The translations under genes were made by a program, and so were the position numbers. A model generated the notes under the pieces. The model worked only from the letters and a program-made list of their open reading frames with translations, was not told the origin of the DNA and did no database searches. DNA of 64,000 bases. Source: Oscillospiraceae bacterium. Lineage in GTDB: Bacteria > Bacillota > Clostridia > Oscillospirales > Acutalibacteraceae. Shown piece by piece: positions 39,364 to 48,288 of this stretch (position 1 is its first letter; each line of letters begins with the position of its first letter). The DNA lies in NCBI GenBank assembly GCA_022483045.1, contig JAKVOA010000001.1, positions 1,406,501 to 1,470,500 of the forward strand, written 5' to 3'.

Positions 39364-40572
39364 ATGTACTGCTACCGCAAAGTTACAGAAGATCTGTACT
39401 GGGTTGGCGCCAATGACCACCGCCTCTCTCTTTTTGAAAATATCCACCCGATTTATCACGGCGTCTCCTACAATTCTTACCTGCTGCTCGACGACCAGAC
39501 CGTGCTGTTTGACACGGTAGACTGGGCCGTCGGCCGTCAGTTTATTGAAAACATCCAGGCCGTGCTGAACGGCCGGCCTTTGGATTACCTGGTTATCAAC
39601 CACATGGAGCCGGACCACGCCGCCGCAATTGAAGAAATTCTGCTGCGCTGGCCAAAAGTGAAAATCCTTACGACACCAAAAGCAGTTATCTTTCTGCACC
39701 AATTTGGTTTTTCCATTGACAACTGCTGTGTAGAAGCCGTAAAAGAAGGCAGCACCCGCTGCTTTGGCAAACACACCGTTACATTTGTAAATGCACCCAT
39801 GGTACACTGGCCGGAAGTGATGGTCACCTATGATGCGACAAACGGTGTTCTGTTCTCTGCCGATGCCTTTGGCTCCTTTGGTGCTTTGGACGGCAAACTT
39901 TTTGCCGATGAAGTCGACTTTCCGCATGAATGGCTGGATGAAGCCCGGCGCTACTACACAAATATCGTGGGGAAATACGGTCCGCAGGTACAGACTCTGC
40001 TGAAAAAAGCCAGTACCCTCGACATCAAGATGATCTGCCCGCTGCACGGCCCCGTCTGGCGAAAAGATATCGGTTGGTTTATAGACAAATATGTACATTG
40101 GAGCACTTATGAACCAGAACAAAAAGGAATTATGATTGTCTATGCCTCTATGTATGGCAATACAGAAGCCGCCGCACAAATCTTGGCTGCAAAGCTCGCA
40201 GAGCGCGGCATTACCAATACACGACTCTATGACGTTTCCAGTACCCATGTTTCGTATTTGATTTCGGATGTATTTAAATACAGTCATCTGGTACTGGCAA
40301 GTGTCACCTACAACCTCGGCATTTTTCCACCAATGCACAATTTCTTAATGGATATGAAAGCACTGAATGTGCAGAACCGCACCTGTGCAATCATTGAAAA
40401 CGGCTCGTGGGCATGCCGCTCCGGCTGCCTGATGAAAGGTTGTCTGGCAGAGCTGAAAAACATGCGTCTGCTAGAAGAAGGAGTCAGCCTGGCGTCGTCT
40501 CTGCGAGAGCAGGACCTGCCCGATATGGACCTACTTGCTGACAGCCTCACGGCTTCAATCAAAGAAGAATAA
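39364..40572 (+). CDS. fprA: Flavodiiron protein (O2/NO reductase)
   Basis: A 402-residue class A flavodiiron protein that reduces O2 to water or NO to N2O. The diiron ligands are all present: His80, Glu82, Asp84 and His85 (HMEPDH), His148, Asp167 and His228. The FMN-binding flavodoxin domain begins near residue 256 (ASMYGNTEAAA). It has no own rubredoxin domain, but the gene directly upstream ends in one, 31 bp away, which would supply electrons. AAAGGAGG precedes the start. Confidence 0.95.
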   Translation: MYCYRKVTEDLYWVGANDHRLSLFENIHPIYHGVSYNSYLLLDDQTVLFDTVDWAVGRQFIENIQAVLNGRPLDYLVINHMEPDHAAAIEEILLRWPKVKILTTPKAVIFLHQFGFSIDNCCVEAVKEGSTRCFGKHTVTFVNAPMVHWPEVMVTYDATNGVLFSADAFGSFGALDGKLFADEVDFPHEWLDEARRYYTNIVGKYGPQVQTLLKKASTLDIKMICPLHGPVWRKDIGWFIDKYVHWSTYEPEQKGIMIVYASMYGNTEAAAQILAAKLAERGITNTRLYDVSSTHVSYLISDVFKYSHLVLASVTYNLGIFPPMHNFLMDMKALNVQNRTCAIIENGSWACRSGCLMKGCLAELKNMRLLEEGVSLASSLREQDLPDMDLLADSLTASIKEE

Positions 40573-40581
40573 ACTGCCACA

Positions 40582-40629
40582 AAAGTCCGGCCCTCTCTGC
40601 AAAAGTACAGAGAGGGCCGGACTTTCTTT
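40582..40629. terminator. Bidirectional terminator
   Basis: Perfect 18 bp inverted repeat (40582-40599 and 40608-40625) with flanking A and T runs, between the flavodiiron gene and the convergent uracil-DNA glycosylase gene. Confidence 0.9.
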
Positions 40630-40640
40630 ATTGCGGTATT

Positions 40641-41216
40641 TTATACAGTCAGTGGAATTCCAAGCTCTTTCATCTTATCGCGCAAGCCGAGAAAATCGGC
40701 AAAGGCGTCCGGCTTCTTGCGTGGGTCACGCAAAAGCGCCGCTGGGTGCAGCGTTGCCATCATCCAGATGCCGCCCTTTTCGACCCACTGGCCGTGCTGG
40801 CGGGTAATCTTAATTTTAGGGTCCATTATCCGCATAGCGGCAATACGCCCCAGACATACTATAATTTTCGGCCGCAAAAGGCGTGTCTGCTCCCGCAGCC
40901 AAGTGATACACTGCTCCTGCTCCTCTGGCAGCGGGTCACGGTTCTGTGGCGGGCGGCACTTGACAATATTTGCAATATAAATATTCGTATGCCGGTCCAG
41001 ATCCACTGCGGCAAGCAGTTTATCCAGCAGCTGGCCGCTGCGCCCGACAAAAGGCTCCCCTTTCAGGTCCTCCTGCTCGCCGGGGCCTTCCCCGATAAAC
41101 AGGACCTGTGCCTTTGGATTGCCGACCCCAAAGACCAGGTTGGTGCGTGTCTTTCCTAATCCGCAGCGCTCACAGCCGCGGCAGGCTTCTTCCAGCTGCG
41201 CCCAACTTTGATACAT
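40641..41216 (-). CDS. Type-4 uracil-DNA glycosylase
   Basis: Removes uracil from DNA. The 191-residue protein has the N-terminal cysteines Cys12, Cys15 and Cys18, the catalytic motif GEGPGEQEDLKGEPFVGRSGQ, the KCRPPQNRDP segment with further cysteines, and TLHPAALLRDP. The cysteines are expected to hold a [4Fe-4S] cluster as in family 4 enzymes. The start at 41216 has GGGGGA upstream; the longer frame adds unrelated sequence. Confidence 0.92.
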   Translation of the reverse strand: MYQSWAQLEEACRGCERCGLGKTRTNLVFGVGNPKAQVLFIGEGPGEQEDLKGEPFVGRSGQLLDKLLAAVDLDRHTNIYIANIVKCRPPQNRDPLPEEQEQCITWLREQTRLLRPKIIVCLGRIAAMRIMDPKIKITRQHGQWVEKGGIWMMATLHPAALLRDPRKKPDAFADFLGLRDKMKELGIPLTV

Positions 41217-41401
41217 GCTCTTTTCCCCCTGCGGCGGCAAATTTCGTGCCGCCCCGATTGCGCCGAAAATGGCTGTATTCAGTATAGCGCAATCTACAGG
41301 ACGTGTAAAGGCGCTCTGCCGACACACTGCTGCAAGCCTGTTATGCCTCTTGCCGATACCGAAAACGGCCTTCTCTTCAAAAGTGATCCCTGCTGTGCCA
41401 T

Positions 41402-41442
41402 AAAGAAAGCCGCTGCACACCCTATGATGCGCAGCGGCCTTT
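41402..41442 (-). terminator. Intrinsic terminator after the iron alcohol dehydrogenase gene
   Basis: Stem GCCGCTGC/GCAGCGGC followed by a T-rich run on the minus strand. Confidence 0.7.
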
Positions 41443-41453
41443 ATAAAAAGTTG

Positions 41454-42638
41454 TTAAAAATCCACAGGCAGGCCATAATAACAGGCCGTCAAAAGCTTTT
41501 CCATCTCTTTCTGGGTAGGCTTGCGCGGGTTAGAGCCGGTACAAGCATCGCTTAAAGCCAGTGCTGCCACATCGTGCAGCTTTTCCTGAAACTCTGCTTC
41601 CGGCACAATGCCGTTTTCGTAATCTTTCATCGCATGGGGAATATGCAGGAATTCATTATATTGGTCAATTTTATTACACAATGCTTTTACCAGACCGGCT
41701 TCGCTTCCAGTCAAGCCGACCGTGCGGGCAATTACCGCATAGCGCTCACGCGCCTGTGGTACTTTTGCATTGTAGGCAATCACCTTTGGCAGGTACATCG
41801 CATTGGCACAGCCGTGCACAATGTGCCCATTCTGATAAGCCGCGCCAGTTTTGTGTGCCATGGAGTGCACAATCCCCAGCAGTGCATTGGAAAACGCCAT
41901 GCCCGCTAAGCACTGCGCATAATGCATTTGCTCACGGGCAGCCTTATCTCCCTGATAAGAAGTCGGCAGATACTCAAATACCATTTGAATTGCCTGCAGT
42001 GCCAGCGGGTCTGTAAAGGGTGAGTGCAGTGCAGAAACATAGGCCTCTACCGCGTGGGTCAGTGCATCCATACCTGTATGCGCGGTCAATTTTGGCGGCA
42101 TGGTCTCTGCTAAGGCCGGGTCAATGACCGCGGCATCCGGCGTAATATTAAAATCTGCCAGCGGGTATTTAATACCCTTTTGGTAGTCGGTAATCACCGA
42201 AAAAGCAGTCACCTCGGTTGCTGTACCGGAAGTGGATGGAATCGCCAGAAAATGTGCTTTCTGCCGCAGCGCCGGAAAACTGAAAGGTTCTATCAGATCT
42301 TCAAATTTGGTTTCCGGGTACTCATAAAACACCCACATCGCCTTTGCAGCATCAATAGGCGAGCCGCCGCCCATCGCTACAATCCAGTCCGGCTCAAACT
42401 CCTGCATGGTTTTGGCGCCGCTTAAAACAGTCTCGACCGAAGGGTCCGGCTCAACGCCCTCAATCAGGCGCACCGCAAGGCCTGCTTCTTTTAAATTCTG
42501 TAAAACGCGGTCTAAAAAGCCAAAGCGCTTCATCGAGCCGCCGCCCACCACTACAGCCGCTTTTTTGCCGGAAAGTCTTTTTAGTTCGTCCAGCGCACCG
42601 GGGCCGTAATAAATATCCCTGGGAAGTGTAAAACGCAT
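41454..42638 (-). CDS. Iron-containing alcohol dehydrogenase
   Basis: A 394-residue type III alcohol dehydrogenase. The NAD(P) site GGGS (VVVGGGSMKR) and MGGGSPIDAAKA are present, as are the iron ligands expected in HTGMDALTHAVEAY, GIVHSMAHKTGA and NGHIVHGCANA. Probable reaction: aldehyde to alcohol (butanol/ethanol) or the reverse; the substrate cannot be assigned. AGGAGG lies eight bases before the start at 42638. The upstream gene encodes an Rrf2 regulator, but a terminator lies between. Confidence 0.9.
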   Translation of the reverse strand: MRFTLPRDIYYGPGALDELKRLSGKKAAVVVGGGSMKRFGFLDRVLQNLKEAGLAVRLIEGVEPDPSVETVLSGAKTMQEFEPDWIVAMGGGSPIDAAKAMWVFYEYPETKFEDLIEPFSFPALRQKAHFLAIPSTSGTATEVTAFSVITDYQKGIKYPLADFNITPDAAVIDPALAETMPPKLTAHTGMDALTHAVEAYVSALHSPFTDPLALQAIQMVFEYLPTSYQGDKAAREQMHYAQCLAGMAFSNALLGIVHSMAHKTGAAYQNGHIVHGCANAMYLPKVIAYNAKVPQARERYAVIARTVGLTGSEAGLVKALCNKIDQYNEFLHIPHAMKDYENGIVPEAEFQEKLHDVAALALSDACTGSNPRKPTQKEMEKLLTACYYGLPVDF

Positions 42639-42758
42639 ACCGAATGCCTCCTGTATACAGGTGCCCTGTGAAAAAGCACCGCTTTGTAAAAGTATCTGCA
42701 AAACTTCCCGAAATATGTGTACAGCAAAAACCAAAACCGCACAGGCGGTGTTTTGCCA

Positions 42759-42788
42759 CAAAAAAGTGCCGCCCATACAGGCAGCACC
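42759..42788 (-). terminator. Intrinsic terminator after the second rrf2-like gene
   Basis: Minus-strand stem GTGCTGCC/GGGCGGCAC-like with loop TGTAT, then TTTTTT. Confidence 0.75.
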
Positions 42789-42820
42789 TTAAATCTTTCT
42801 TTTTAATATTGAATGACCTA

Positions 42821-43255
42821 TCAAATAAAGAACATGAAATTATCCTGGCTGCGGGCCGCCTCTTCCTGCAGATCAGCAAGCGTTAAAGAAGACAGTGCCT
42901 GCTCAACAGCCTGCTGCAAACGGTCGTAGACCAGCGACAGCGCCGCCTCAGCGTCCTGTGCATCGGCACCAAGGGTTTTGCCAGGCCGCTCAAACAAAGC
43001 GCCATCCGTTGCCTGCAAAATATCCAGTATACGAATCTTGACAGGCGCACAAATCAGGCGGTACCCGCCCTGTGCCCCCTGTGTCGAACTCACCAGCTGT
43101 GCGCGCTTTAGCAGAGAAAATACCTGCTCTAGATAAATGCGCGAAATGCCCAAGTCCTCTGAAAGACGGGTAACATTAACTACCGTATCTGCGCCGGCCT
43201 GTGCCATGCGCAGCAGTGCAGCGACTGCATACCGGCCCTTTGCTGAAATGCGCAT
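42821..43255 (-). CDS. Rrf2-family regulator without Fe-S cysteines
   Basis: A 144-residue winged-helix regulator: MRISAKGRYAVAALLRMAQ and ISRIYLEQVFSLLKRAQLV are diagnostic. It has a single cysteine (near 68) and lacks the cluster triad, so it resembles CymR-type members, which act through protein-protein contact or another signal. Its promoter carries a 7-2-7 palindrome, suggesting autoregulation. Sulfur/cysteine control is possible but the neighbours do not confirm it. Confidence 0.82.
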   Translation of the reverse strand: MRISAKGRYAVAALLRMAQAGADTVVNVTRLSEDLGISRIYLEQVFSLLKRAQLVSSTQGAQGGYRLICAPVKIRILDILQATDGALFERPGKTLGADAQDAEAALSLVYDRLQQAVEQALSSLTLADLQEEAARSQDNFMFFI

Positions 43256-43288
43256 TAAACTTCCTCCATCTATACCATACCAATTTAC

Positions 43289-43304
43289 TATACTTACAAG
43301 TATA
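43289..43304. promoter_or_regulatory. Palindrome TATACTT-N2-AAGTATA, probable Rrf2 operator
   Basis: Perfect 7+7 bp inverted repeat just downstream of the -10 element of the regulator's own promoter, a repression-compatible position. Confidence 0.55.
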
Positions 43305-43332
43305 TCATATACGAGTTGTCGGTATTTGTCAA
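43304..43332 (-). promoter_or_regulatory. Promoter for the second rrf2-like gene
   Basis: TTGACA and TATGAT separated by 17 bp on the minus strand. Confidence 0.7.
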
Positions 43333-43335
43333 CTT

Positions 43336-44529
43336 TTAATGTACTTCCCTTTCACTGCTGCAGACTCTTTTTCTGCAGATGCACAGCATACTAATAACCA
43401 TAATGCCCGGAAAAACGGCGGCAGCCAAAAGGCCCCGGCGCAGGCCAAGGTTCTCTGCACCAAAAAGCCCGGTTATCCACGGCCCTAGCGTACAGCCAAT
43501 GTCGCCGCATACCGCTAAAATGCCAAACATAGAGGTTCCGCCGCGCGGGAAAGAATGGGCCGCCAGCGAATACGTGCCCGGCCACATCAGCGCAATGGAA
43601 AGGCCGCACAGCGCACACCCCAGAAGCGACAGCAGCGGCACCTGGGCGAGCGCCGTCACCAAATAGCAGGCAATGCACAAAAAGCTGCAGCCCAAAAGCA
43701 CTTTGTCTAAATTCCATCTGTCCCCGAAAAGGCCATATAGCAGCCTGCCGCCGCCCTCCAGCGCGGCAAACAGACAGGGCCCCAGCAGGTCGCCGATCAC
43801 TTTTGGGACCCCCAAGCCCCGCTCTGCGAAAAGGGAGGACCATTGGCTCATGGAAAGTTCCGCTGCACCGGCACACAGAATCAGCAGCATACAGACTAGG
43901 AACAGCCGGGAATGCAGCAGGCTGTGTATCGGCGTTTTCTTTTCCGCCGGCAGGGGCGGGCAAAGCGGTACCTGCAGAAAGCGCACCAGGTTTATCGCCG
44001 GTATCACTGCCCACAAAACCGGCAGAAAAAACCAGCGCGAGCTACCCAGCAGATGCAGCGCCAGGGTGGTGCCGGCAATGACAGCTACCTGCCCCCAGCA
44101 GTAAAACGAATGCAGCAGACTCATAGAGGACGACTTGTGCTCACCGGGCAGCGAATCCAAAATCGGGCTGACCAGGTCTTCAATCAGGCCGCTGCCCATT
44201 CCGCAGCAGACCACCGAAATGGCAATGCCCGCAAAGGGCGGCATGACTTGCGGCAAAATACCCATCAGCACCAAGCCGCCCGCCGCCAGGAAATGGGAGC
44301 CGGCCAAGCAGCGGCGGGTTCCGATACGGTCGACGAAAAATACGGAAAAAATATCCATGCAGAGCTGTGTACCAAAATTCAGTACAATCAGCTGGCTCAG
44401 CTGCCAAAAAGTCAGACGATAACTGTCTTGAAATACGGTAAAAAGCAGCGGTGTAAGGCTGTTTACAATTCCCTGTGTTAAGTATCCCAGGTAACAGGCG
44501 CCTTTTGTCCGCCGCCAAGGGCTTTGCAT
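43336..44529 (-). CDS. MFS transporter
   Basis: A 397-residue membrane protein with about twelve hydrophobic helices and the MFS loop-2 like signature FVDRIGTRRCLAG after helix 2. It resembles FucP/LacY-type sugar or drug porters only at fold level; no substrate can be named. GAGGAGG lies seven bases before the ATG at 44529. It is separated from the lar genes by a terminator at 44626-44654. Confidence 0.85.
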   Translation of the reverse strand: MQSPWRRTKGACYLGYLTQGIVNSLTPLLFTVFQDSYRLTFWQLSQLIVLNFGTQLCMDIFSVFFVDRIGTRRCLAGSHFLAAGGLVLMGILPQVMPPFAGIAISVVCCGMGSGLIEDLVSPILDSLPGEHKSSSMSLLHSFYCWGQVAVIAGTTLALHLLGSSRWFFLPVLWAVIPAINLVRFLQVPLCPPLPAEKKTPIHSLLHSRLFLVCMLLILCAGAAELSMSQWSSLFAERGLGVPKVIGDLLGPCLFAALEGGGRLLYGLFGDRWNLDKVLLGCSFLCIACYLVTALAQVPLLSLLGCALCGLSIALMWPGTYSLAAHSFPRGGTSMFGILAVCGDIGCTLGPWITGLFGAENLGLRRGLLAAAVFPGIMVISMLCICRKRVCSSEREVH

Positions 44530-44625
44530 AGGCTTACCTCCTCTCACTTAGCAGTATACCATAGTATTGCCTGCGGCTTCAAATTGTTACCAGAGAAAGA
44601 AGGCAGCCGGTATTTTTCGGCACAC

Positions 44626-44654
44626 AAAAAGCGGTCGGCAGATGCCGGCCGCTT
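44626..44654 (-). terminator. Intrinsic terminator after the lar operon
   Basis: Minus-strand stem AAGCGGCCGGCA/TGCCGACCGCTT with one mismatch, then TTTTT. Confidence 0.85.
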
Positions 44655-44668
44655 TTGTTCCCAACACT

Positions 44669-45889
44669 TTACAAATCTTTTGCAATGAGCTCTCGGGCCT
44701 CTGCGAGGGAACATCCCCTATCCCGCGCAATTCTGGCCAAGTCCTCATATTCTGCCTTCGAGTGCTGCACGCCCCAGCCCGACGCGGTTTTTATCCCCAC
44801 CTGGCCATAAGCCGTAGAAACAGTGCGTGACGTACGGGAAAGCATGTACCTCCGGCAGCACGTTTCGCGTACGCCGAGCGTCGCCGTGTACCGAAACAAA
44901 AGGGACAGCATTTTCTCCCGCTGCCCAGGTTTGCACAGGCAGGTCAAAAGTACCGCTGGACGATTTTTTTTCATGCCAATCGGCGTGGTGAAAACATCCA
45001 GAGCACCGCCGACCAAAAGGCGCTCTTGCGCAAAGCCAAGCGCTTCTGGTGTCATATCGTCAAGATTACAGCGCAGCTCTACGATTTCTTCGCTGCTTTC
45101 CGCCGTTTCACCCAGCATTGCACGCACGCAGTTGGCTGCTGCAAAGTCTTTTCTGCCCATGCCGCAGCCGATTTTTAACACGCGCATGACGGGCATTCCG
45201 CAGAATTCAGATACGAAATACCGCAGCAGTGCCGCACCGGTCGGCGTACAAAGTTCCCCGCGCACACTGCCGCCATAAATCGGAATACCGCGCAGCAGAT
45301 ATGCAGTGGCCGGCGCAGGCACCGGCAAAATTCCATGCGCACAATGCACCTGTCCGCTGCCTACATGGACCGGTGACGCAACAATGCGCTCCGGCGCTAA
45401 TGCATGCAGCAAAAGGCAAACGCCCGTAATATCCGCTACCGCGTCTAAACTGCCAACTTCGTGAAAATGAATCTGGCTGACCGGCCGGCCGTGCGCATGA
45501 CTTTCCGCTTCGGCAAGCAGGTCATAGACGGCCAAAATATCTTTTTTGACCGCTTCGGGCAAATCAAACGTCCCCACCAATTTCTGTATGTCCTGCAGTC
45601 CCGTGTGGTGAGGATGATGGTGGTGTACATGCTCTTCTCCGCTGTGCTCATGCGCCGCAGAATCGGGCATATCTTCGCTTTCTTCCTCTTCGCCGTGCAC
45701 AATCACCTGCACATGGGTTCCGGCAAGGCCACATTTTTCCATAGAAAAAGCCGAAACATGCACCTCAGGCAGGGGCAGGCTGTTCATTTTATCAAGGAAT
45801 GCCTGTGGATTAGGCAGCAGTTCGAGCAGCGCCGCCGTCAGCATATCGCCTGCGGCACCCATGCTGCACTCCAAATACAGTGTCTTCAT
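44669..45889 (-). CDS. larC: Nickel-pincer cofactor nickel insertase LarC
   Basis: LarC inserts nickel, CTP-dependently, into the pincer nucleotide to make the Ni-pincer (NPN) cofactor. It is one unbroken 406-residue frame here, unlike L. plantarum where larC1/larC2 are joined by a frameshift. The N-terminus MKTLYLECSMGAAGDM is typical, and a His-rich loop at about 82-97 (HEHSGEEHVHHHHPHH) probably gathers nickel. The start overlaps the larB stop (ATGA). The racemase LarA, the usual client, is not in this window. Confidence 0.93.
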   Translation of the reverse strand: MKTLYLECSMGAAGDMLTAALLELLPNPQAFLDKMNSLPLPEVHVSAFSMEKCGLAGTHVQVIVHGEEEESEDMPDSAAHEHSGEEHVHHHHPHHTGLQDIQKLVGTFDLPEAVKKDILAVYDLLAEAESHAHGRPVSQIHFHEVGSLDAVADITGVCLLLHALAPERIVASPVHVGSGQVHCAHGILPVPAPATAYLLRGIPIYGGSVRGELCTPTGAALLRYFVSEFCGMPVMRVLKIGCGMGRKDFAAANCVRAMLGETAESSEEIVELRCNLDDMTPEALGFAQERLLVGGALDVFTTPIGMKKNRPAVLLTCLCKPGQREKMLSLLFRYTATLGVRETCCRRYMLSRTSRTVSTAYGQVGIKTASGWGVQHSKAEYEDLARIARDRGCSLAEARELIAKDL

Positions 45890-46644
45890 TTCTTTTCCCC
45901 CATGTGATTGATCATACTGGCGAGATACCCGGCACCAAAGCCGTTGTCAATATTGACAACGCTGACGCCGCTGGCACAGGAATTGAGCATGGAAAGCAGC
46001 GCTGACAGCCCACCCAAAGAAGCCCCGTAACCCACGCTGGTGGGCACAGCAATGACTGGGCAGTCGGCAAGGCCACCGATTACACTGGCCAGGGCGCCCT
46101 CCATACCGGCGACTGCTACGATAACATTGGCACTCATAATTTCATCTAAATGCGCCAAAAGGCGGTGCAGGCCGGCGACGCCGACATCGTACAGCCGGGT
46201 AACCTGGTTGCCGAGAATTTCAGCGGTCAAGGCTGCTTCCTCAGCGACCGGCATATCGCTGGTGCCGCCGGTCGCCACGACAACCGTGCCGTTTCCATCC
46301 GGCTGCGATATTTGGCCTAAAAAGCCGATACGGCTTGTCTTATCGTATTGCAGCGGCAGGTTTTTCTGCATTTCTACCGCTTTTTCAGCGGACAGGCGGG
46401 TAATCAGGACATTCTGCTGCCCTGCTTTCTGCATGGCAGCGGCTATTTTAATCATCTGTTCAGCCGTTTTCCCCGCTCCATATATAACCTCTGCTGCCCC
46501 CTGCCGCAGAGCGCGGTGGTGGTCCAGCTTTGCAAAGCCGAGGTCCTCAAACGGCTCCATTTTCAGCTGCAACATTGCCTGTTGCACACTGCAGCTGCCG
46601 TCCTGCACCTGCTGTAGAATCTGTTGGATTTTCTCTTTATCCAT
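45886..46644 (-). CDS. larB: Pyridinium-3,5-biscarboxylic acid mononucleotide synthase LarB
   Basis: LarB carboxylates and hydrolyses nicotinic acid adenine dinucleotide in the first step of Ni-pincer cofactor synthesis. The 252-residue protein has the PurE-like core VVVATGGTSDMPVAEEA, AVAGMEGALASVIGG, and PTSVGYGASLGG with the C-terminal NIDNGFGAGY. The start at 46644 (MDKEKIQQIL) has AGGTG nearby; the longer frame would overlap larE. It overlaps larC by four bases. Confidence 0.93.
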   Translation of the reverse strand: MDKEKIQQILQQVQDGSCSVQQAMLQLKMEPFEDLGFAKLDHHRALRQGAAEVIYGAGKTAEQMIKIAAAMQKAGQQNVLITRLSAEKAVEMQKNLPLQYDKTSRIGFLGQISQPDGNGTVVVATGGTSDMPVAEEAALTAEILGNQVTRLYDVGVAGLHRLLAHLDEIMSANVIVAVAGMEGALASVIGGLADCPVIAVPTSVGYGASLGGLSALLSMLNSCASGVSVVNIDNGFGAGYLASMINHMGEKK

Positions 46645-46649
46645 CTTTT

Positions 46650-47417
46650 TCACCTGCCCGCAAGGTCCAGAAGGACTACTGAAAACCACGGTCGCAGCCG
46701 TTTCAGAATTTCCGCCCGCTTTTCCACAGCGAGCGGCATCTGCTCCGGCAAAAACTGCAGCCGGGCCGCGTCGTCATACAGCCGCACACGAAAGTCGGTA
46801 AAGCCCAGCCGAAACAGTTCCTTTTCTGCACTCTCAACCTGCTGCAGCAGGTCACCGGTAATTTGGCGGCCCGCCGGAAAGCGGGTAGCAAGGCAAGCAT
46901 AGGCTGGTTTGTTCCAGGTAAACAGCCCCGCTTCCCGCGAAAGGCAGCGGATTTCCGGTTTGGTCAAGCCGCACTCCCGCAGCGGCGAACGTACGCAAAG
47001 TTCTTTTAACGCCCGCATGCCGGGGCGGTCATTGACATCGTCAGAAGCATTGGTTCCATCCATCAGCAGCGTACAGCCATCACGATTTGCCTGCGCTCTC
47101 AGCGCCGAAAAAAGCTCTTTTTTACAAAAATAGCAGCGGTTTGCCGGATTGCTCACCACATCGGGGTTAGAGAGCAGGTCCAGCTGTAAAACGCTCAGCT
47201 CTGTGTGCAGCTGATCGGCCAGTTTTTGGGCGTCCTCCAGCTCAAACTGCGGCTGAAATGCCGTTTTTATGTAGTACGGGTATACCTGCGCGCCGGCATG
47301 TACCGCCGCATAGAAAAGGTATGAAGAATCCGTTCCGCCGGAAAAAGCAAGAGCTACTTTAGGATTCTCCCTAAAGAATTGCTGCAGCTTCCTGCTGCCA
47401 GTCTGTGTCATTTCCAT
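46650..47417 (-). CDS. larE: Pyridinium-3,5-bisthiocarboxylate sulfur donor LarE
   Basis: LarE provides the two sulfurs of the pincer. The 255-residue protein has the ATP pyrophosphatase loop ALAFSGGTDSSYLF at its N-terminus and the NRCYFCKKELF motif near 106-116. A cysteine in AYACLATRFP corresponds in position to the sacrificial cysteine of L. plantarum LarE, with another in EIRCLSRE, so either sacrificial-sulfur or cluster-assisted chemistry is possible. It lies 5 bp before larB. Confidence 0.93.
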   Translation of the reverse strand: MEMTQTGSRKLQQFFRENPKVALAFSGGTDSSYLFYAAVHAGAQVYPYYIKTAFQPQFELEDAQKLADQLHTELSVLQLDLLSNPDVVSNPANRCYFCKKELFSALRAQANRDGCTLLMDGTNASDDVNDRPGMRALKELCVRSPLRECGLTKPEIRCLSREAGLFTWNKPAYACLATRFPAGRQITGDLLQQVESAEKELFRLGFTDFRVRLYDDAARLQFLPEQMPLAVEKRAEILKRLRPWFSVVLLDLAGR

Positions 47418-47440
47418 AATTTATCCCTTGTATGTTTACA

Positions 47441-47758
47441 TTATGATTGTGATTTCTTTTCGCTGCGGCGCAGAAATAGATCTGCAAAAACATTCTTCGG
47501 GTCTTTGACAACCAAGTACACGGTCCATGCAATCATGCCGCACAGAACAATGACCAGACCTAGAAGCGCATTGTCAGCTGTCATCTCTAAAAATGGCTGC
47601 CCTTCTTTTACACAGTAAAAGCCATCGACCGTCCACATAAGAGATGCGCCCCAGTACATCAGGGCCAGCACCTCCAGGTGCAGCTCCCTGCGGTTTGCCT
47701 TAAAGTACCAAACCAGTGTTGCAATGACCGCCGCAAAAGCGGTGATAACCAAACACAT
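47441..47758 (-). CDS. Small membrane protein of unknown function in the lar operon
   Basis: A 105-residue protein with three hydrophobic segments (about 2-18, 28-45 and 63-88) and a charged C-terminal tail. I do not recognise the family. Its start overlaps the stop of the preceding gene by one base (TAATG) and larE begins 24 bp downstream, so it belongs to the lar operon. A role in nickel or substrate transport, or as the target of the pincer cofactor, is speculation from context. Confidence 0.65.
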   Translation of the reverse strand: MCLVITAFAAVIATLVWYFKANRRELHLEVLALMYWGASLMWTVDGFYCVKEGQPFLEMTADNALLGLVIVLCGMIAWTVYLVVKDPKNVFADLFLRRSEKKSQS

Positions 47759-48213
47759 TACTTAGCCCCCAATACGTTCGCCTGTGCCTGCCGGGCTGTA
47801 AGCTCTTTTGTTTCGCGCTTTTCAAGGTAGCGGGAAACCAGCAGCATCACGCCCCACACAGCTGTTACTAAAAGGGCCATGGTGACGCCGACTGTCGCGA
47901 TCTCCGTCAGCATCGGCTGTATATCCGCCGGGTTATTCATTGCAGTCAAAAACGGCGGCCAAGGCACCACTTCACCGTGCCAGATGTGCTCGATTGCCAG
48001 CAGAAACGCCCCGCCCCACAGCATTTTGCTCAGCCAGCCAAGCTTTCTGCTGAATGGAATTTTTGAAACCGATTCTGTGCTCTGCTCTGTGTCTGCCTGC
48101 TCCGTTTTTGCTGTCTGCGGCAGCAGGGTTGCGCGTCTTTCTTTTCTTTCAATATTTTTTTGTACAATTGAAACGACGATTGCTTCCGTCATAGATACCA
48201 GAAAACATGCCAT
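47758..48213 (-). CDS. Membrane protein of unknown function, first gene of the lar operon
   Basis: A 151-residue protein with an N-terminal hydrophobic segment (1-20), a polar stretch rich in Glu, Gln and Thr (20-65), and two further helices (about 66-90 and 105-130), then a charged tail. I do not recognise it. AGGAGG lies before the ATG. A leader with three like hairpins and a terminator precedes it, so the operon is probably controlled by transcription attenuation. Confidence 0.65.
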   Translation of the reverse strand: MACFLVSMTEAIVVSIVQKNIERKERRATLLPQTAKTEQADTEQSTESVSKIPFSRKLGWLSKMLWGGAFLLAIEHIWHGEVVPWPPFLTAMNNPADIQPMLTEIATVGVTMALLVTAVWGVMLLVSRYLEKRETKELTARQAQANVLGAK

Positions 48214-48261
48214 AAGAAAAGCCTCCTAAAAATTGTGTAAAAAGTGTTTAAGGACAAAAAA

Positions 48262-48288
48262 CGCCATATCCGTGTCTGCGGATATGGC
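48262..48288 (-). terminator. Terminator inside the lar operon leader
   Basis: Perfect 10 bp stem GCCATATCCG/CGGATATGGC with a 6 nt loop and six T on the minus strand. It lies between the promoter and the first gene, so it acts as an attenuator. Confidence 0.85.

Noticed and set aside
44669-45889. Programmed frameshift in larC as in L. plantarum
   Set aside because: The reading frame is continuous for 406 residues, so no frameshift is needed.
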